Of a stretch of 64,000 bases of DNA, positions 40,223 to 53,251 are shown piece after piece (within the stretch, counting starts at the first letter, position 1; each line of letters opens with the position of its first letter). This stretch comes from Anisakis pegreffii (taxonomy: Eukaryota; Nematoda; Chromadorea; Rhabditida; Anisakidae): assembly GCA_035041965.1 (NCBI GenBank), contig JAPYMA010000400.1, forward strand, positions 61,367-125,366, written 5' to 3'. A program made the position numbers and the translations under genes. A model generated the notes under the pieces. The model saw only the letters and a list, made by a program, of their open reading frames with translations, was not told the DNA's origin and did not search any database.

Positions 40223-40969
40223 GATCTATCAGAAGCCTGATGAAATCACAGCAATGGGAATAATAACACGCAAGTATACATAGAAACACAATTATATATG
40301 CGGTGTAATTTTACCGAAAAAACACCAATTTTGTAGTTGGATCGCTGCATAATAAATTATCAATGGATTAAAACTAAGATACTGATGTATGAATGGGGAT
40401 GTATAATAATGTCAATATCCATAATGTTATAGCATATTCACAGTAATAACTGAAGAAATAAATAAAATGTGAACTCATTTCGTTCAATTTCCATTTTTGA
40501 AATATACGTTCTAATTCACAACGAACCGAATGAGATATATTAAATAATGAATATAGTATTATGTTTCTGGACCGTAACCATGGATAATGGGTATTGATAG
40601 AGGGTTGGATCACTTCCTCTACAAAATTCAGGCTGGCTCCCCTGAATTTTTATGGTACTCAGTGCATTTGAGTACTGGCAAAGACTGCATTAATACAAGT
40701 GGCCCATTCTATTTTGAAGCCATTCTCTTAAAATTTCTAGTTTTCGTTACCAGCTTGCCATCTTCGTAACAAATGCACGGATGTACTAAAAGAATAACAA
40801 AATAATAAAAAGGATCCCAAGAGAGCATCCTTCTTATTATCATGTTATTCATTCAAACAAATTAATAGCATAGAATTAATTCAAAATTAATTCACTTACA
40901 ATTAGAATTAATTGTATTCTTGTTAGAATTAATTCAATGCACTCGCATATTAATTACATTCACATAAAA
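40223..40969. other. Intergenic, AT-rich
   Basis: Between the hAT-like element and the stop of the SDR gene. It contains several copies of the motif AGAATTAATTC or AAATTAATTC at 40870-40980, directly at the 3' end of the SDR gene. No gene was recognised. Confidence 0.5.
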
Positions 40970-43519
40970 TTAATTCAAAATACGCCACCTTCCGACCGCC
41001 TTTTCGCTGTATTCATATAGAATCTTACACTGCTTATCATCTTTCGCCAATGGTGACATTTCAGCTTTTGCACAATCACTGAAATCCAAAACAAAATTTG
41101 AATCAATAAGCCAGATCAATCAATGCCCAGTTGGAAGATCGAGCAAATGTTCTACGTAGCGTTTGTTCTAAACAGTTGCGTTTGTGCTCTAGGTGATCGT
41201 CGTCACAGCAGATACTTGTGAACCGGAACTAACAAGTACAACAATCAAAGTGCTGACCTGAAATATTCGCCAGAAATTCCGTCAACTCGGGTGCTGAGCG
41301 CTAAGAAGAGTGGTGTTTGCGCGCCGTCTTCATCGGTCTTGAAGAAGAACGCAAAAATTGGTTTCAGAAGCGTTCGGAATGGTTGATGACTGAAGATGGT
41401 ATACTGAAGAATATTGGTGTGAACAGCGCCCGGATGGCAAGCGTTCGCCGTTATATCGTATGTATCGTTCGCCTTCCAGAGTAACGTTAACGCACGAGCA
41501 TGCATCACCTGAACTGAGAGAGTTGCTTTTTCGATCACTCCAATTAATCGTGGCATAGACTAGATGTGGGGTTGAACTCATAACTGAAGCGGATTCCAAA
41601 TGAATCTTTGTTTGGTTTGGATAGACTGATCGAATACCACATCACCAGAAAACTTGTGGCATTCAATTCCTAATCATATTCATTCGATTCCTATATCATT
41701 TCATTCGCATTGAGCATTTCATTCGCGCTACGAGTTTTTACACCGAACCATTTGTTGACTTCGCTCAGTTTCAAAAATTTCAGCCACTTAATGCATCGCA
41801 CAATGGCTCAGAATGGAACTTTATCTGATTGACGATGAGTAAGAAAGGTTTACGTTAGAGATGAATGATGCTTATCGTTAGTGCATCAATGATTACAGTT
41901 TGACTTGACCAACGAAAAATATGAAATTTCGTTTGAAAATAAATGAAAAAAGTTCTGCATACGTTAGCCAGTTTCGAGCGATTATAAGTGAGGATACGTT
42001 GATAGTGCTGAGGATTGTTCACGATTTGCTCATCAACGGAATCAGCACGATGATGCATGAAACTTGAAACGTTCACAATGCGACCATGGCCAGATGCTCG
42101 CAATGAACCGATCAACAAATCAGTCAGTAAAAAGTGTCCTGAACTTATTTTCGAACGTTTATAGGGACAGTATTAACTGTTTGGCATTTTTGCGAACTGA
42201 CACGAGATTTGATCATCACTGATCACTTTCATGCATCAGTTGATCTCTCTTTGAAGTTGTGCTTAACTCGCAAAATTCCAGGATTCATGTGGACTGTTTG
42301 AACTGAACGTTCTTATCAAACTTGAAATGCATCAATGAGCACAGCAATTATTAAGGTGATGCACCGTCACAATCACAGCAAAGCGTCAAACCTAAGTAAT
42401 TGCACTGCCATGTTGTTTCAAAGCCATCAGAAGTACGTTGAAAAACTGGCAAAGCCATAACACCGGCATTATTGACGAGAATGTCCAAATGGGTTTCATC
42501 TGAAAATCTGTAGGGGGCGAACATCTTCTCACTGATTCATGTAACGCATGTGTTTCGAATAAACAAATAGTTAGCTGCATTCAACATTGGAAAATGATCA
42601 TTCACCTTTGAGAAATGAATCGACGAATTTCCTGATGCTCTCAAACGATGCCAGATCAGCATTTGCAAGAACCAGTCGAGAACGCTCACAGCCACTCTGA
42701 AAACATCAGAATATCATCGAAAATATTCTTCTCCAGAGATATCTCTCCGTAATTCATTCGTTTCCAATTTCATTGCCCCTATCGCTTTCAGCAACATGAT
42801 CTGTAGTCATTCGTGTATCTATTCTCCACGAGAATCAAGACAAATAAGCTATCATCATTCCGAATAATCAATTTCACCTCAGCCAGATTTTCAATTGCCT
42901 CAAGTGCCTTTTGTGGATTCCGGCATAGCAGATAGACTTTGGCACCACGAAGATTCAGTAATTTCGCTATTTGTTTGCCAATTCCCGATGATGCACCAGT
43001 TACAATCGCTATTTTGCCGTGAGCATCGACCAATTCATTGAACTGCGTTCCTTTTATGTACTTTCTGAAGAAAGTTCACTCGGTCAGTAGCCAGAATCAA
43101 GCACATTCATGCATACTTTATGCATCCATAAACCGGAGAGAAAGCCTTTCTGACCATACTGAAGAATATTTCAGTTTCGAGTCAATTTGAGATTGTGCAT
43201 CAGCTTAATTGCTAAGTTATGCGGTTGTATCTAAATGACATACTCAAATGAGCAATGCAAGCAGTTAAGTGATGCAGTTCAGCCAACTGAGCAAACGTCT
43301 CAAACAAGCCGTCCACTAACAATAGGAAATGCCACAAAAATTTTGTTGAATTCTTTAAGACTGCTATTGAAAGCAATATCAACTGTTTGCCCGTTGAAGA
43401 GTGAATGCGAACGATAGAGCTGATCAGTAAAAAATAATACACCTCAGAAAGTAACATGCACCAACGAACGCAAATGCCAACAGAAATTGGTTATAAACAG
43501 TGGTGAAAATCGCGTTCAT
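40970..43519 (-). CDS. Membrane-anchored short-chain dehydrogenase, retinol-dehydrogenase-like
   Basis: NAD(P)-dependent oxidoreductase resembling RDH11-14 and nematode dhs proteins; the likely substrate is a retinoid or other lipid alcohol/carbonyl at the ER, which is inferred. Seven exons, minus strand: 43519-43443, 43064-42878, 42696-42606, 42499-42392, 42138-41963, 41508-41258, 41078-40970. All phases agree and give 332 aa. Residues 8-26 are a hydrophobic anchor. The cofactor motif TGASSGIG is at 48-55, NNAG at 128-131, NYLGHFLLTDLL from 152, the catalytic serine in VNVSS at 176-180, and YNRSK at 206-210. PGAVHTN follows in exon 6. All catalytic residues are present and the length is normal for the family. 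ATG 43519 lies about 24 nt behind an ATTGCAG acceptor, possibly a spliced-leader site. Substrate assignment is tentative. Confidence 0.92.
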
Positions 43520-46274
43520 CCTCTCAAACCAGCGCACTTTCCTGCAATTCATTCATGTATAATTAGCATTTGCAGTGAAAATATGGTCGAATCGTTGATG
43601 AACAAGCATTCATGCCACTCTAGATTGCTAAGCATTCCGTGAACATGAGGCGCGATTCTCTACGATCGGATTAATCATCAAAGTCGAGGCGGGACCACGT
43701 TTTTCTCAACGATCAAATAAATGGCGTATTCAAGCAGCAATCGCACGACACTAACGATAAGAGTCACAAAGCGATCTGATAACTGAAATATAATCACTCA
43801 TTGTCTGATACGAAATGATGACACATTTTCTTTCAGTGCTGGAATATCACATCCAAAATGAATCCGATCCGATGAACTTATCAGTTTTGATGATTAACTG
43901 ATAGATGATAAATATGATAAGATAGACTGATTCATTTCGACGAGATCACAAAGACGAGAGACAGCACGGAGGAGAGAAGGAGATCATTCAAGAAAACCGG
44001 AAAGACGATATTAGAATTAGATGGAACGATGGCGTTGAAAGGAATTGAACGCGAACTAAAATAAGATGACAGGAAATGTATCTCACTGATATGTTGAAAA
44101 CTCTAAAAACTGGTTGAAATTAGAATGTTACTGATGCAACGGCATTGTTGAGTATATTCTGTTGAGATGAACAACTGAGATGCAAAAATTGATTTGATAC
44201 GAGTGCTTCAATGAGAGATATTTCGAACGACGTTTATCTATTAACATACCAGAAATATTCTTAACCATTTACATTACACTTAAAAAGCTAACAATTTTAT
44301 CAGTTCCGATGCTTTGAGCGATTGTCTAAAAATTCTGTTGCGTGGTAAAGTTTTTTGTAGTAAAATTCACGTTCATAAAATATCATTCTTGAATACATTC
44401 AAATAAAGTAAGAAGAAAACTCTCGTGTTTCTTCAGTTATTCCTCCACGTACTCATACGTCATTTCTCGATTGTGACTAAGAGCAAAATATTATTCGCTC
44501 AAACAATTAGCTCTCTAAAAATTTTCAAATGATAAAGTAACAGAAAACGAATTCGCATGGAATTTTTAGCGAAATAAATGCAGCAACTGATGTTTCATGA
44601 GCAATATGGCACTCGATATATAAATGTTCGCATTGCTGAGAGCAGATTGAAGCTGGTAGTAAGGCGTATTTTAGCGAATCGATAAGCGTTCTCGACTGAT
44701 TGCAAGTGACATCCACGTCACACTGCACTCGCCACTATTCGTAATGATATCATATTAGATGTAACTGCTGAGTCGAATGTGCACATTCTTATTGTATATT
44801 CCTCAACTCGTCAATGCTTACAACAACTTTACCTCACTTTGTTTCTTCTCGTTAGACCGAGAGTTCGATTTCTCAAGGTCGACTGTCTATCGGAACCTCT
44901 GATGTCGTTGACCGATTTTGCAGTTTTCTTAAACTAGAGTTCATATTCTGCAACTCATATTCATATAAGAGTTGCCCGTTTTTTGAGAAGATCCAATGAT
45001 ATTAGGTTGTTTGAACACAATATATGTGGTGCTCACCATTAATATTTCTGGGATCATCAAGAACAAAGTGGGGATTTTATATGTATAGAGGCATATCCCA
45101 TGAATTTCAAATGTTTTCTCGGCAATAGGCGTAGTTTTCCTACACCAGAAGTCACGTTCAATACAACCGCTGCAAGAGCTGTTGATTCGTTGCGAAGATC
45201 TGACGGTACGAATCGCCTGCACCTATATAGTGGTCACAGTTTATATTAGCAAGGTTGTGAACAACAAAGTGGAAATTATGTCTCATGGAAATGGAATATT
45301 TGCTCCGCAATACAGTTTTCTGAAACACGAAGTCATATTCAATGTAATGAATGTGAGAGATATCCAATTTGTTGCATAAATGTGAGGGAACGGGTCACCT
45401 GAACAAAATAGATGTGGCGTTGATGTTGAGTTATTGTAGTACACTTGCAAATGGAACACATCCCAAAAGAAGTGAACAATCAGTACTACCTCACGCTTGT
45501 TACCTACACGTGAATCAACACAAACGTTCAAATACAATCAATTTTACGACTTCTGCAAGTAATTTCACCGTTCTGTTTTTCACACAGTTGATCGTAGATT
45601 GAAAACGCAAGAGATATTTTCTGTAATCTCCGCATGAGTTTTTGCAACGATCAAATATTTCAATGAACGAATAAAACTAAATCTCTTTCCTTAACATGCC
45701 TAAGAGCTGTAAAGGAAATCTCTCCCAAATATGTCATGAAAAACTGTTTTGTCAGAAGAGATGCGACGTAAAAAGAGATGAATTTATCATACACGAACTT
45801 TTCACAGTAACAAAGTGACTGAGATAAGAACAAAAAACAACACATTCACATATCAAAGAGTTGAGATAACTGCCTGAACAAAGTCGAAAACGGGTAATTC
45901 AGTGAATTGCTTCTCTGAATACTGATGGATTAAAAAGCTCAATCAGAAAACTATAAGAAAAAATGAAAGTTGTCATAAAATAGCCGAAAATTTCGACTAA
46001 ATAGGTGGAATGATGCTTATTATACAGTTCTGCCCAATGAAGAAACTTCACAAACCTCACTTGATTAATGCCTTCAGCGCAAATCGTTAAGTAATTCAAT
46101 GGAAGAACATTAATCAGTCGAAATGGGATAGACGTACATGATAATATGAAATCAATGCCGACGGAAATAAATACGCGAAAAAATGAAATGAGGGAATATA
46201 GGATTAACCTGCACAACGATTACAATATTAAACATCAAAGGACAATATGAATAGATTCGGCTAATAATGAAGCT
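43520..46274. other. Intergenic, nothing recognised
   Basis: 2.75 kb between the divergent-upstream side of the SDR and the 3' end of the histone gene. A hydrophobic open frame on the minus strand (45899-46216, 105 codons) is AT-driven and unsupported by splice sites. No RNA gene or mobile-element end was recognised. Confidence 0.45.
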
Positions 46275-47329
46275 TCATCGTCCCATTCTGATAATGTCGC
46301 CACGAATACGACGCACCACTTGCATATCTTTCGGGAATACTGTGACACGTTTCGCGTGAATTGCAGCGAGATTACAGTCTTCGAACAACATCGTTAAGTA
46401 CACCTCTGCAGCTTCCTAAAAATAGTTCCGATCATATGACTAAAAACATAGTCATATTCATGAACAACTCAACAAGTGAGCAGTTGATGAACTGACGTCT
46501 GACGATGAGCATTATCTAATGATAGTCTTGTATACTACCTGAATACAGTGTTTCGCAACAAATTACTAATATGAGTTTGAAGAAAATTAAGTCTGATATG
46601 ACATAAAAAACGACAGATTATCAAAAAAGACACAGCTAAGAAAAAAATAAATTGTGTTAATTATTGAGAATCACTAACAATAAGAAAAAAATTAATTGAG
46701 TCACTAAGAAAAAATTGAGTGAATACTTCTTCAGTTCGATTCAGAATTTCAAAAAATGAGAGCGACAAACTTGTATTGCTGAGATAGCAGATGCTTGGAA
46801 TCGCAGATCCTCCATCTTCGGTGCAACCTGTCTGGCAACCTCACGCACCAAACGCATGAACGGTGCGCGTGGTATTAGCAAATCAGTTGTTCTTTGCAAT
46901 TTACGGATTTGTATAAGAGCTCTCTGACCTGGAAACAACTATTCATTTTTATTTTGGTTTTTCAATGATAAGGATCCTCCCCTGAAACACGATTGTGCTG
47001 GGACAAGGACTACTTCTGATTCGGCTATCCATTTCAGTCATCACGTTCGAAAGCTGCACGTTCTTCGCAAACCTCACTTGATATTCAAGTGATGCTTGAA
47101 GAGAATACGATTGTGTGTAACGTGATATTGCTTAATTGTGTTGTCGATGACGAACATCACACGATCAGAAGGAGAAATATGAGAAACCTGGCTTGAATCG
47201 ACGTTTTTTGATCTTTTGCTCAGGTTGTGAAGTTCGTTTTTTCATCAGCGAGTTACGTTTCGCTTCCAGTTTCCTCAGTTTAGAGGGCGCTGGAGCGGAC
47301 TTTTTCGCCGTTTGTTTGGTGCGAACCAT
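46275..47329 (-). CDS. Divergent histone H3 variant, candidate CENP-A (CenH3)
   Basis: Nucleosomal histone; if CENP-A, it marks centromeric chromatin for kinetochore assembly. Three exons, minus strand, in phase: 47329-47188, 46928-46771, 46415-46275; 146 aa. The tail starts [15 protein letters not shown], so the H3 start around K4 is kept, but the ARKS(9-10) and AARKS(27-28) contexts are not. The fold region has [10 protein letters not shown] (CENP-A has IRKLQ where H3 has IRRYQ), [16 protein letters not shown], then loop 1 with QVAPKMED before LRFQ. That loop is three residues longer than in H3 (DFKTD), which is a CENP-A hallmark. It continues [27 protein letters not shown] and RRIRG, followed by a short extra tail DIIRMGR. 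Two introns also exclude a canonical replication-dependent H3. ATG 47329 follows a TTCTAG acceptor by 5 nt. A non-centromeric H3 variant remains possible. Confidence 0.88.
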
Positions 47330-48302
47330 TATGCCTAGAACAGGTCAGGTACAGATTTGGATCAAATACGGAAGGAACTGCATAACAGCGATGAGGCGAC
47401 GATAACTGCGGCATACTGATGGGTTTTCTCAGCTCATGACAAAAGTTTACTGATGCGGTCACGTGAGCACATGCAAATGACCAACTGGAGTCATACAATG
47501 ACGCAGTCATGCCGAGCATTTCGTAACGAACGAGGGACGTCTTTAATGTTTAACCGTGGAGAGTTGGTGGCTTCAACTATGAGAAAACTGCAAAGCTGAT
47601 AAATACATGCAAAAACATCACCACTTGATAGAAAAAACAAAATTGGTGCGACACACTTCCAACAACCACAACCGACGCGCAAACGAACAGATTAGCGGAG
47701 CTTTTTCTGTATGCTGCTGACTGATTTGAACAAATCGCACTCTACTGTTTCACCACGAACCCTGCTCTTTCCTCATAGACTCTACTGTCTCTCTCCACAT
47801 GTACTCATTTCGCGTTGCCATTTATGAACGCTGACCGACAAATGCATCTAGGACAAGTCTAACTGCGACAAAAATCAACATACTGCTCAATGCTGTGGCA
47901 CGCGCAAATTGTCGGAGTGGCACATTGTCGTAGACCCTTTACTAACGTCCAGCGATTACTCGATCTGAGATGAAGACATTGTGCCACAGCCCGTTCCGCA
48001 TTTACAACTGATTTCTCGAGTAAAGAGAAGTATTTCAATTGAAATTAATTCAGTTTGGGTAAACAAGCATGCTTGCAGCTAATTTTGATTCACACAACGA
48101 GAAATGAACCAAGGCTAAACACTAAGCAACAACTGGGTCTGGTTTGGATTCATATTACGATTATAATCAGTTCACCTGAGGTGAAGAATAGATCAATCGC
48201 AAAGTTACACCCACTGAAATGAAACCACATTGAAAGGTCTTGACCTGTTGTGCAGTAGAAGTCAAATGCATCCAAATACCAACTGAGATGAATTCTTGCT
48301 GA

Positions 48303-48733
48303 ATGGCATTCACCGTTAGCTTGAATGTGATGATCCTAATGTTACTACCTTCTTGCACAAATGATCAATACAGATACAGATACTATATAATGGAATGAGC
48401 CACTCAGCTATGTGAGATGGTTTCAGAAAATCGTTGATATTACTCGTAGTGAGAATAATCGCCTGAGAACATTTATACTTTTCTAAAACCAGAGAATTTA
48501 GAAAATCCGATGGAGGGAAGAAACAATCCTGTTGCAGTGCAAACGTGAGGACATTATTAGTTTGAATATGGTGAGCACGATATTACTATCGTCCTGTGTA
48601 CATTGGTCAATACAGATACAATGTGTTGGAATAAGCCATTGAGCCACGTGAGGTGGCTTCAGAAAACTGCTGATGTTACTTGCAGCAAACAAAATCCCTC
48701 GACAACATATACACAGTATATAAACGACGTGTA
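48303..48733 (-). repeat. Diverged tandem duplication of about 200 bp (left arm)
   Basis: Mirror of 62700-63130; same two diverged units in inverted orientation. Confidence 0.75.
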
Positions 48734-50413
48734 ACTCTTTGAAGCCTATGAAATGCAATGATGTTTTAATTGATATGATTTAAAATTTATTCAGTACGTC
48801 AATATCATTCTCACTGAAGCCTATTGCGAATCTCGCGTCTTTCCTCACTCGCAAACCTGCAAATCTCATAAGCCCAGTGACCTCTCGGTTTAGGCATGAC
48901 CTTGTAAATTCTGTGTGAAACTCTTCCTCAACTATGCAAGTGAGACTTGCTTCTTCGTCAGGAACGTAGTTGTGAACAATTAGGAAAGATCTTTACTACA
49001 ATCGCTCTTCATAAACTCAAATCATCGAACTTAATCAATTAATATCTAAGAAAATAACCTCCTTCTAAAAACCGCTGAAAACAACCGATTTATTATAGTA
49101 TCTGCAAAAGTAATCGCTCATTTCCTTGCAATTTTCAAATCAGCGAACCAGATACTGTACAAAATTTTGATACAAAATCTCGCCCACGGCATCCGAGGAG
49201 AAACCGAGAAGGTTTTTTCAATGACACACTCTACACAAAGGAAAAAACTGAGCAGAAGTCATAGACGGCAGCTTTTCTGTGCGTACCCCTAACTATCAAA
49301 CACTGATGGTCATCCAAGCCTTCTGATCTCATCATAAGATTTACCTTCGCTTACACTACACGTCATACTATAAATGCCTATTCGTTATATTGCTTTCCCA
49401 TCTTATAAGGATTAAATGTCCTAACAAGAAAAATAATGAACACGTTAGAGTCCATGATTCGGAGTTTTTCAAATAATAAACAACAGAAGGTTAATACCAC
49501 ATGTATGCGAAACCCGACTCAAGATTCTAAAACAGCCGCCTAATAGTAATAATTATGCTACATAGTATCGACATTCTGAACCATTCACAAATCCCCTCAA
49601 TCCCACCATCCGAACAGTTTTGCCATAATAGCAACGCGAACTGCCAACCACAGCACGCGACAAAAGCTACACATGCATGAAATCTACCCATTACAATCCA
49701 AAATCATCTTTTGCGCACACAGTGACTTAACGATCTATCCTATCAAGCTAGAACACTTTTCGCTCATATGATCTACAAAAACCACAGTCATGGTCACAGA
49801 TTCTAAAAGTTCACAGTCCCAGTCACGTTACATGTAACAGATGTTGCCGCAGTCACGCTTCAGTACAACAGTCAAGGAATCGAAGATCCACATTCCAATA
49901 GTATGTATCCACAGTCCAACAGCATATCATTAACAAAGCGTCATAACAATCAAAAGAATAGTCAGAATCAGAATGAAACCTAGTCTTACCTGTTGCGAAA
50001 GATCTGCCATCCGTTGTCCTCTCAACAATCACATATGACCACCACAAAAAGATGACCTGCCACCATAATTGGGGTTTTTCAAAGGTGACCCGAAATTTAG
50101 GTGAACAGGTCATGGAACACGAGTTAAAAAACTTTCATTCAACGATGTGAAAAATACAACAGTGAACAACATAAACGAAGCATCATCCAAATATGACAGA
50201 TTGGTTTTCCTCTCCATACAATAGCCATCAGCTTTGACACAAGGATTTTCAGGGACTACGCCGCTTAGTTTCTAGTTTTATGAGTGGAGAAATCTATTAT
50301 TCATACTTTCAATCTGAATATTTGCACGAAATGTTCGAAGTAACTGTCGAATTGAATCTGAATATTTGCATGAAATCAAAGTAATTTCAGTGGCAATAGA
50401 AAGAGATGATAAT

Positions 50414-50462
50414 CATTGACAGGTGATAAATATATTGGAAATATATTTATCACCTGTCAATG
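50414..50462. repeat. Perfect 23-bp hairpin, 3-nt loop (left arm)
   Basis: 50414-50436 (CATTGACAGGTGATAAATAT...) is followed by GGA and its exact complement at 50440-50462. Part of the sequence repeats once more at 50458-50480. Confidence 0.9.
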
Positions 50463-50667
50463 ATATATTTATCATCACCAGTCAATCAGTTGAAGCAAAA
50501 CGTAAACAAAATATCATCCTAAACAGCACCTAACTCAAACAATTCAATGCCAGTAACCCATCAAACACAACCATAAGTTAACCACATCGCAATCATATTC
50601 ACAGCACAATATCAAACCGCATCGAGCATACCACAACTTTGAAAATGCACAATATCAAACACACAAA

Positions 50668-50739
50668 CAAATGATGGTGTATTGATCACTGTTGATCAAA
50701 AATAAATGATGGTGCATTGATCACTGTTGATCAACGTTC
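50668..50739 (+). repeat. 35-bp tandem duplication present in left arm only
   Basis: Two copies of a 35-bp unit (AATGATGGTGTATTGATCAC... and AATGATGGTGCATTGATCAC...) lie side by side. The right arm has one copy, near 60724-60765. This is the only length difference between the arms that I found. Confidence 0.85.
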
Positions 50740-52128
50740 ATCATAAAACAATGATGACTACGGAAGTTGATCAGATACATTAGCGGAATGCAATAAGTTA
50801 GGTCACATGAACAGTTTAATACCGATAGTCAGTCAAACAAATACCAATTCAACAGATTCTCTAAGATCAAAAACTATCAGTTACAAATCATTTCCGAGCT
50901 AACTTGAGATCTTCGAGTTAAGTTTACTCTCAAGTTTGCCAAGTAACATCGAATTTTTTTTGCTTCGGCCGATCCAGCTGGACCTCTTCATTCAGAAAAA
51001 CATATATTTTTCCTAGCGATTTTGCTATACTGAGGAGATATAGTCATTTTCTCAGATCTATATCAATTAGATAGCGCAGTCGCGCTCAATCATACAAATT
51101 GATCACTGTAGAGCAATCAATACGTTCATATAGTAATTGGCGGATTGCGATCTTCGAGCTAACCGTCTTCTCAGGATTGTCCGGAAACATGCGAATTTCA
51201 TTTCACCGTTCCATCCATCAGAACCTCTAGATTCAGAATATTATAATTTTTACTGATTGTTAGTCAGAATCAGAGTTGTTTACATTAGCAATTTATGGAA
51301 CAGTGCTTACTTCTCATTTATGGAATAGAGAGGTTATTTCATAGTCAGCCTTCAGCATCTTTGCATATGCACCACTAGAATGTGATCATAACTGAAACCT
51401 ATCCGATAACCACCTGCATCGATGCGTTCCTTACAATTAGAAACTTAAGGATCTCTCCAGTATCGTTTTCGAAGCCTCAATTACCCTTTCACGAGCACCG
51501 TTTTGAACTGAATTGAATTGATTCGCTGCTTTTCTTACAGTATAATAAAAGCGTATCAGTTTAATAAGAGAAAATCCAATCCAAAATCCAAAATCCTGAT
51601 GTTGAGCGTCAAAAACAACTAAAACACTAGATAGTTGTTTCATAGTGCCGAAAGCTATTAATTGTGAGAGAAGACTGAAATGCTATCAGGAATACGCTTC
51701 TATGTTTGATTTGGCTTGAAAGCGTGACGAAAGATTTCAAATCCTTGATCAGAAATGGACACAAACCGTTCGGTGATTACAAACTTAAGTTTCTGTCGGT
51801 AATTTTGGTCATAACCGATATCGGTTATTCACCGAGTCGAGGCGTTCTTAAATCAAGCTTCCACTGTCTCTTCATTTCTATCTATTCATGTGTTCAAATA
51901 TTGTTGAATTTCATTCACTCTCGTATCAATTTTTACTGTCCGATACTTCTGTCCTTTTTATAACACTGTTCGTGTTGCTGAATACCCATCTATTTTCTGA
52001 TTATAGCAGTAGTCTTATTACGAAACAAAACTTTCGTTTTGTGCAAGTTTACACTACCTTCAAACATTGCTGATCACGGTTAATAAATTCATCCGCAATA
52101 CGCGAGAGCATGCTCAGCGTACAAAATG

Positions 52129-53251
52129 GTGATGGCATCGGAACGAAACTTCAGTTCGGTCAGAATCCAACCGAATTCACATTTTAAGATCTCAACATTC
52201 GGAATTCCGACCGAAATTTGTCTGTGTTTTTCGACCGAACGACGGTTGAATGCTATCAATATCAATAATACAGCAAAATTCTATCATTCAGTTCGATCAA
52301 GGCGATTTGTTGCTACCCGTGTAGCTTCTGCACTTTCAGTTGGTCAAATGTACTTCACATGAATCAGATCAGTTAGAAATGTACTTCTTAGGTACTATAT
52401 TTTCAATTGCTTATCAACAAATCCAGTTTACCACGAGAACTGCAAATTTTTTAAATTCCGTGCCACTTGGCATCGTAAGAGGTAGGCAACAATTTCGCTA
52501 TAAATAGAATTTATAACTGATCGTGAATAAGTACTCGCTCGTCTTCATTGTTTTCTCGGCACGTTCAACACCGACAACCTTTCACTAGACGATGGTTTCT
52601 GCTAAACAAATCTGCCCACTGTTCCATTCTCTTTTATTATATTCATCGATATGCCCACTTCAAGAACCTACTATCAGAGTGTTGCATTCATTGTGTTCAC
52701 GTTAATTTTAGCCAGAATTTATCGAGAACATCAGCTTTTTTTGTATTGTTGCGTTTTTTACTTGATAAACAATCCGCCGTCTCCATTCTTATGAGACTCG
52801 ATAGAAGCAACAACTGGATTCGAGACAAATGCCCGCCGTAGAATTGCCATCACCCACTCCGTCGTTCGCCCATATTTGTGAAGAGAATGAAACACAACAG
52901 ATTTCCTCGAGCTGACATTATCAAAAAATGGCACAAGTACAGCATAGAAGATGTTCGATTGGATAGCTGATAGCGGTGGTAATGTGAGAGTGCGATGCAA
53001 CATTTTTGAAAGATTTCTACCTTTCACTATACCATCAACACACCTATAGGCTTCTTCGCATAGTGAGCATTCTGCAGCGAAGACGGTGTTTGAAACTGAA
53101 CAATCTGGAGCTGGCAATAAATGGTGTTGAGGAAAACGGTGAGCCTGCTTACGACCTTTCGAATTTCGACCAACTTTTCAAGTTATTCAGTCGGAATTCC
53201 GAGCGGAATTTGTCGGACTTTTCCGATTGACCATCGGACGGATGCCATCAC
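52129..53251. mobile_element. Possible terminal-inverted-repeat element, left arm
   Basis: Starts with GTGATGGCATC (52129-52139) and ends with its complement (53241-53251). Subterminal sequences carry the self-complementary TCGGAATTCCGA in both halves, as a diverged inverted pair. No target duplication was established. Six of the seven differences between the palindrome arms fall within it. Confidence 0.4.
52758..53177 (-). CDS. Open frame of about 139 codons, unknown (left arm)
   Basis: Left-arm twin of 58291-58710, distinguished by the substitution at 52924, which changes S to F. Confidence 0.22.
   Translation of the reverse strand, partial: KVGRNSKGRKQAHRFPQHHLLPAPDCSVSNTVFAAECSLCEEAYRCVDGIVKGRNLSKMLHRTLTLPPLSAIQSNIFYAVLVPFFDNVSSRKSVVFHSLHKYGRTTEWVMAILRRAFVSNPVVASIESHKNGDGGLFIK

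Noticed and set aside
45899..46216. 105-codon hydrophobic open frame, minus strand
   Set aside because: Phe/Ile/Leu bias follows AT content; no splice sites, family motif or signal arrangement supports it.
46275..47329. Canonical replication-dependent histone H3
   Set aside because: Two introns, altered tail and the lengthened loop 1 do not fit a canonical H3.
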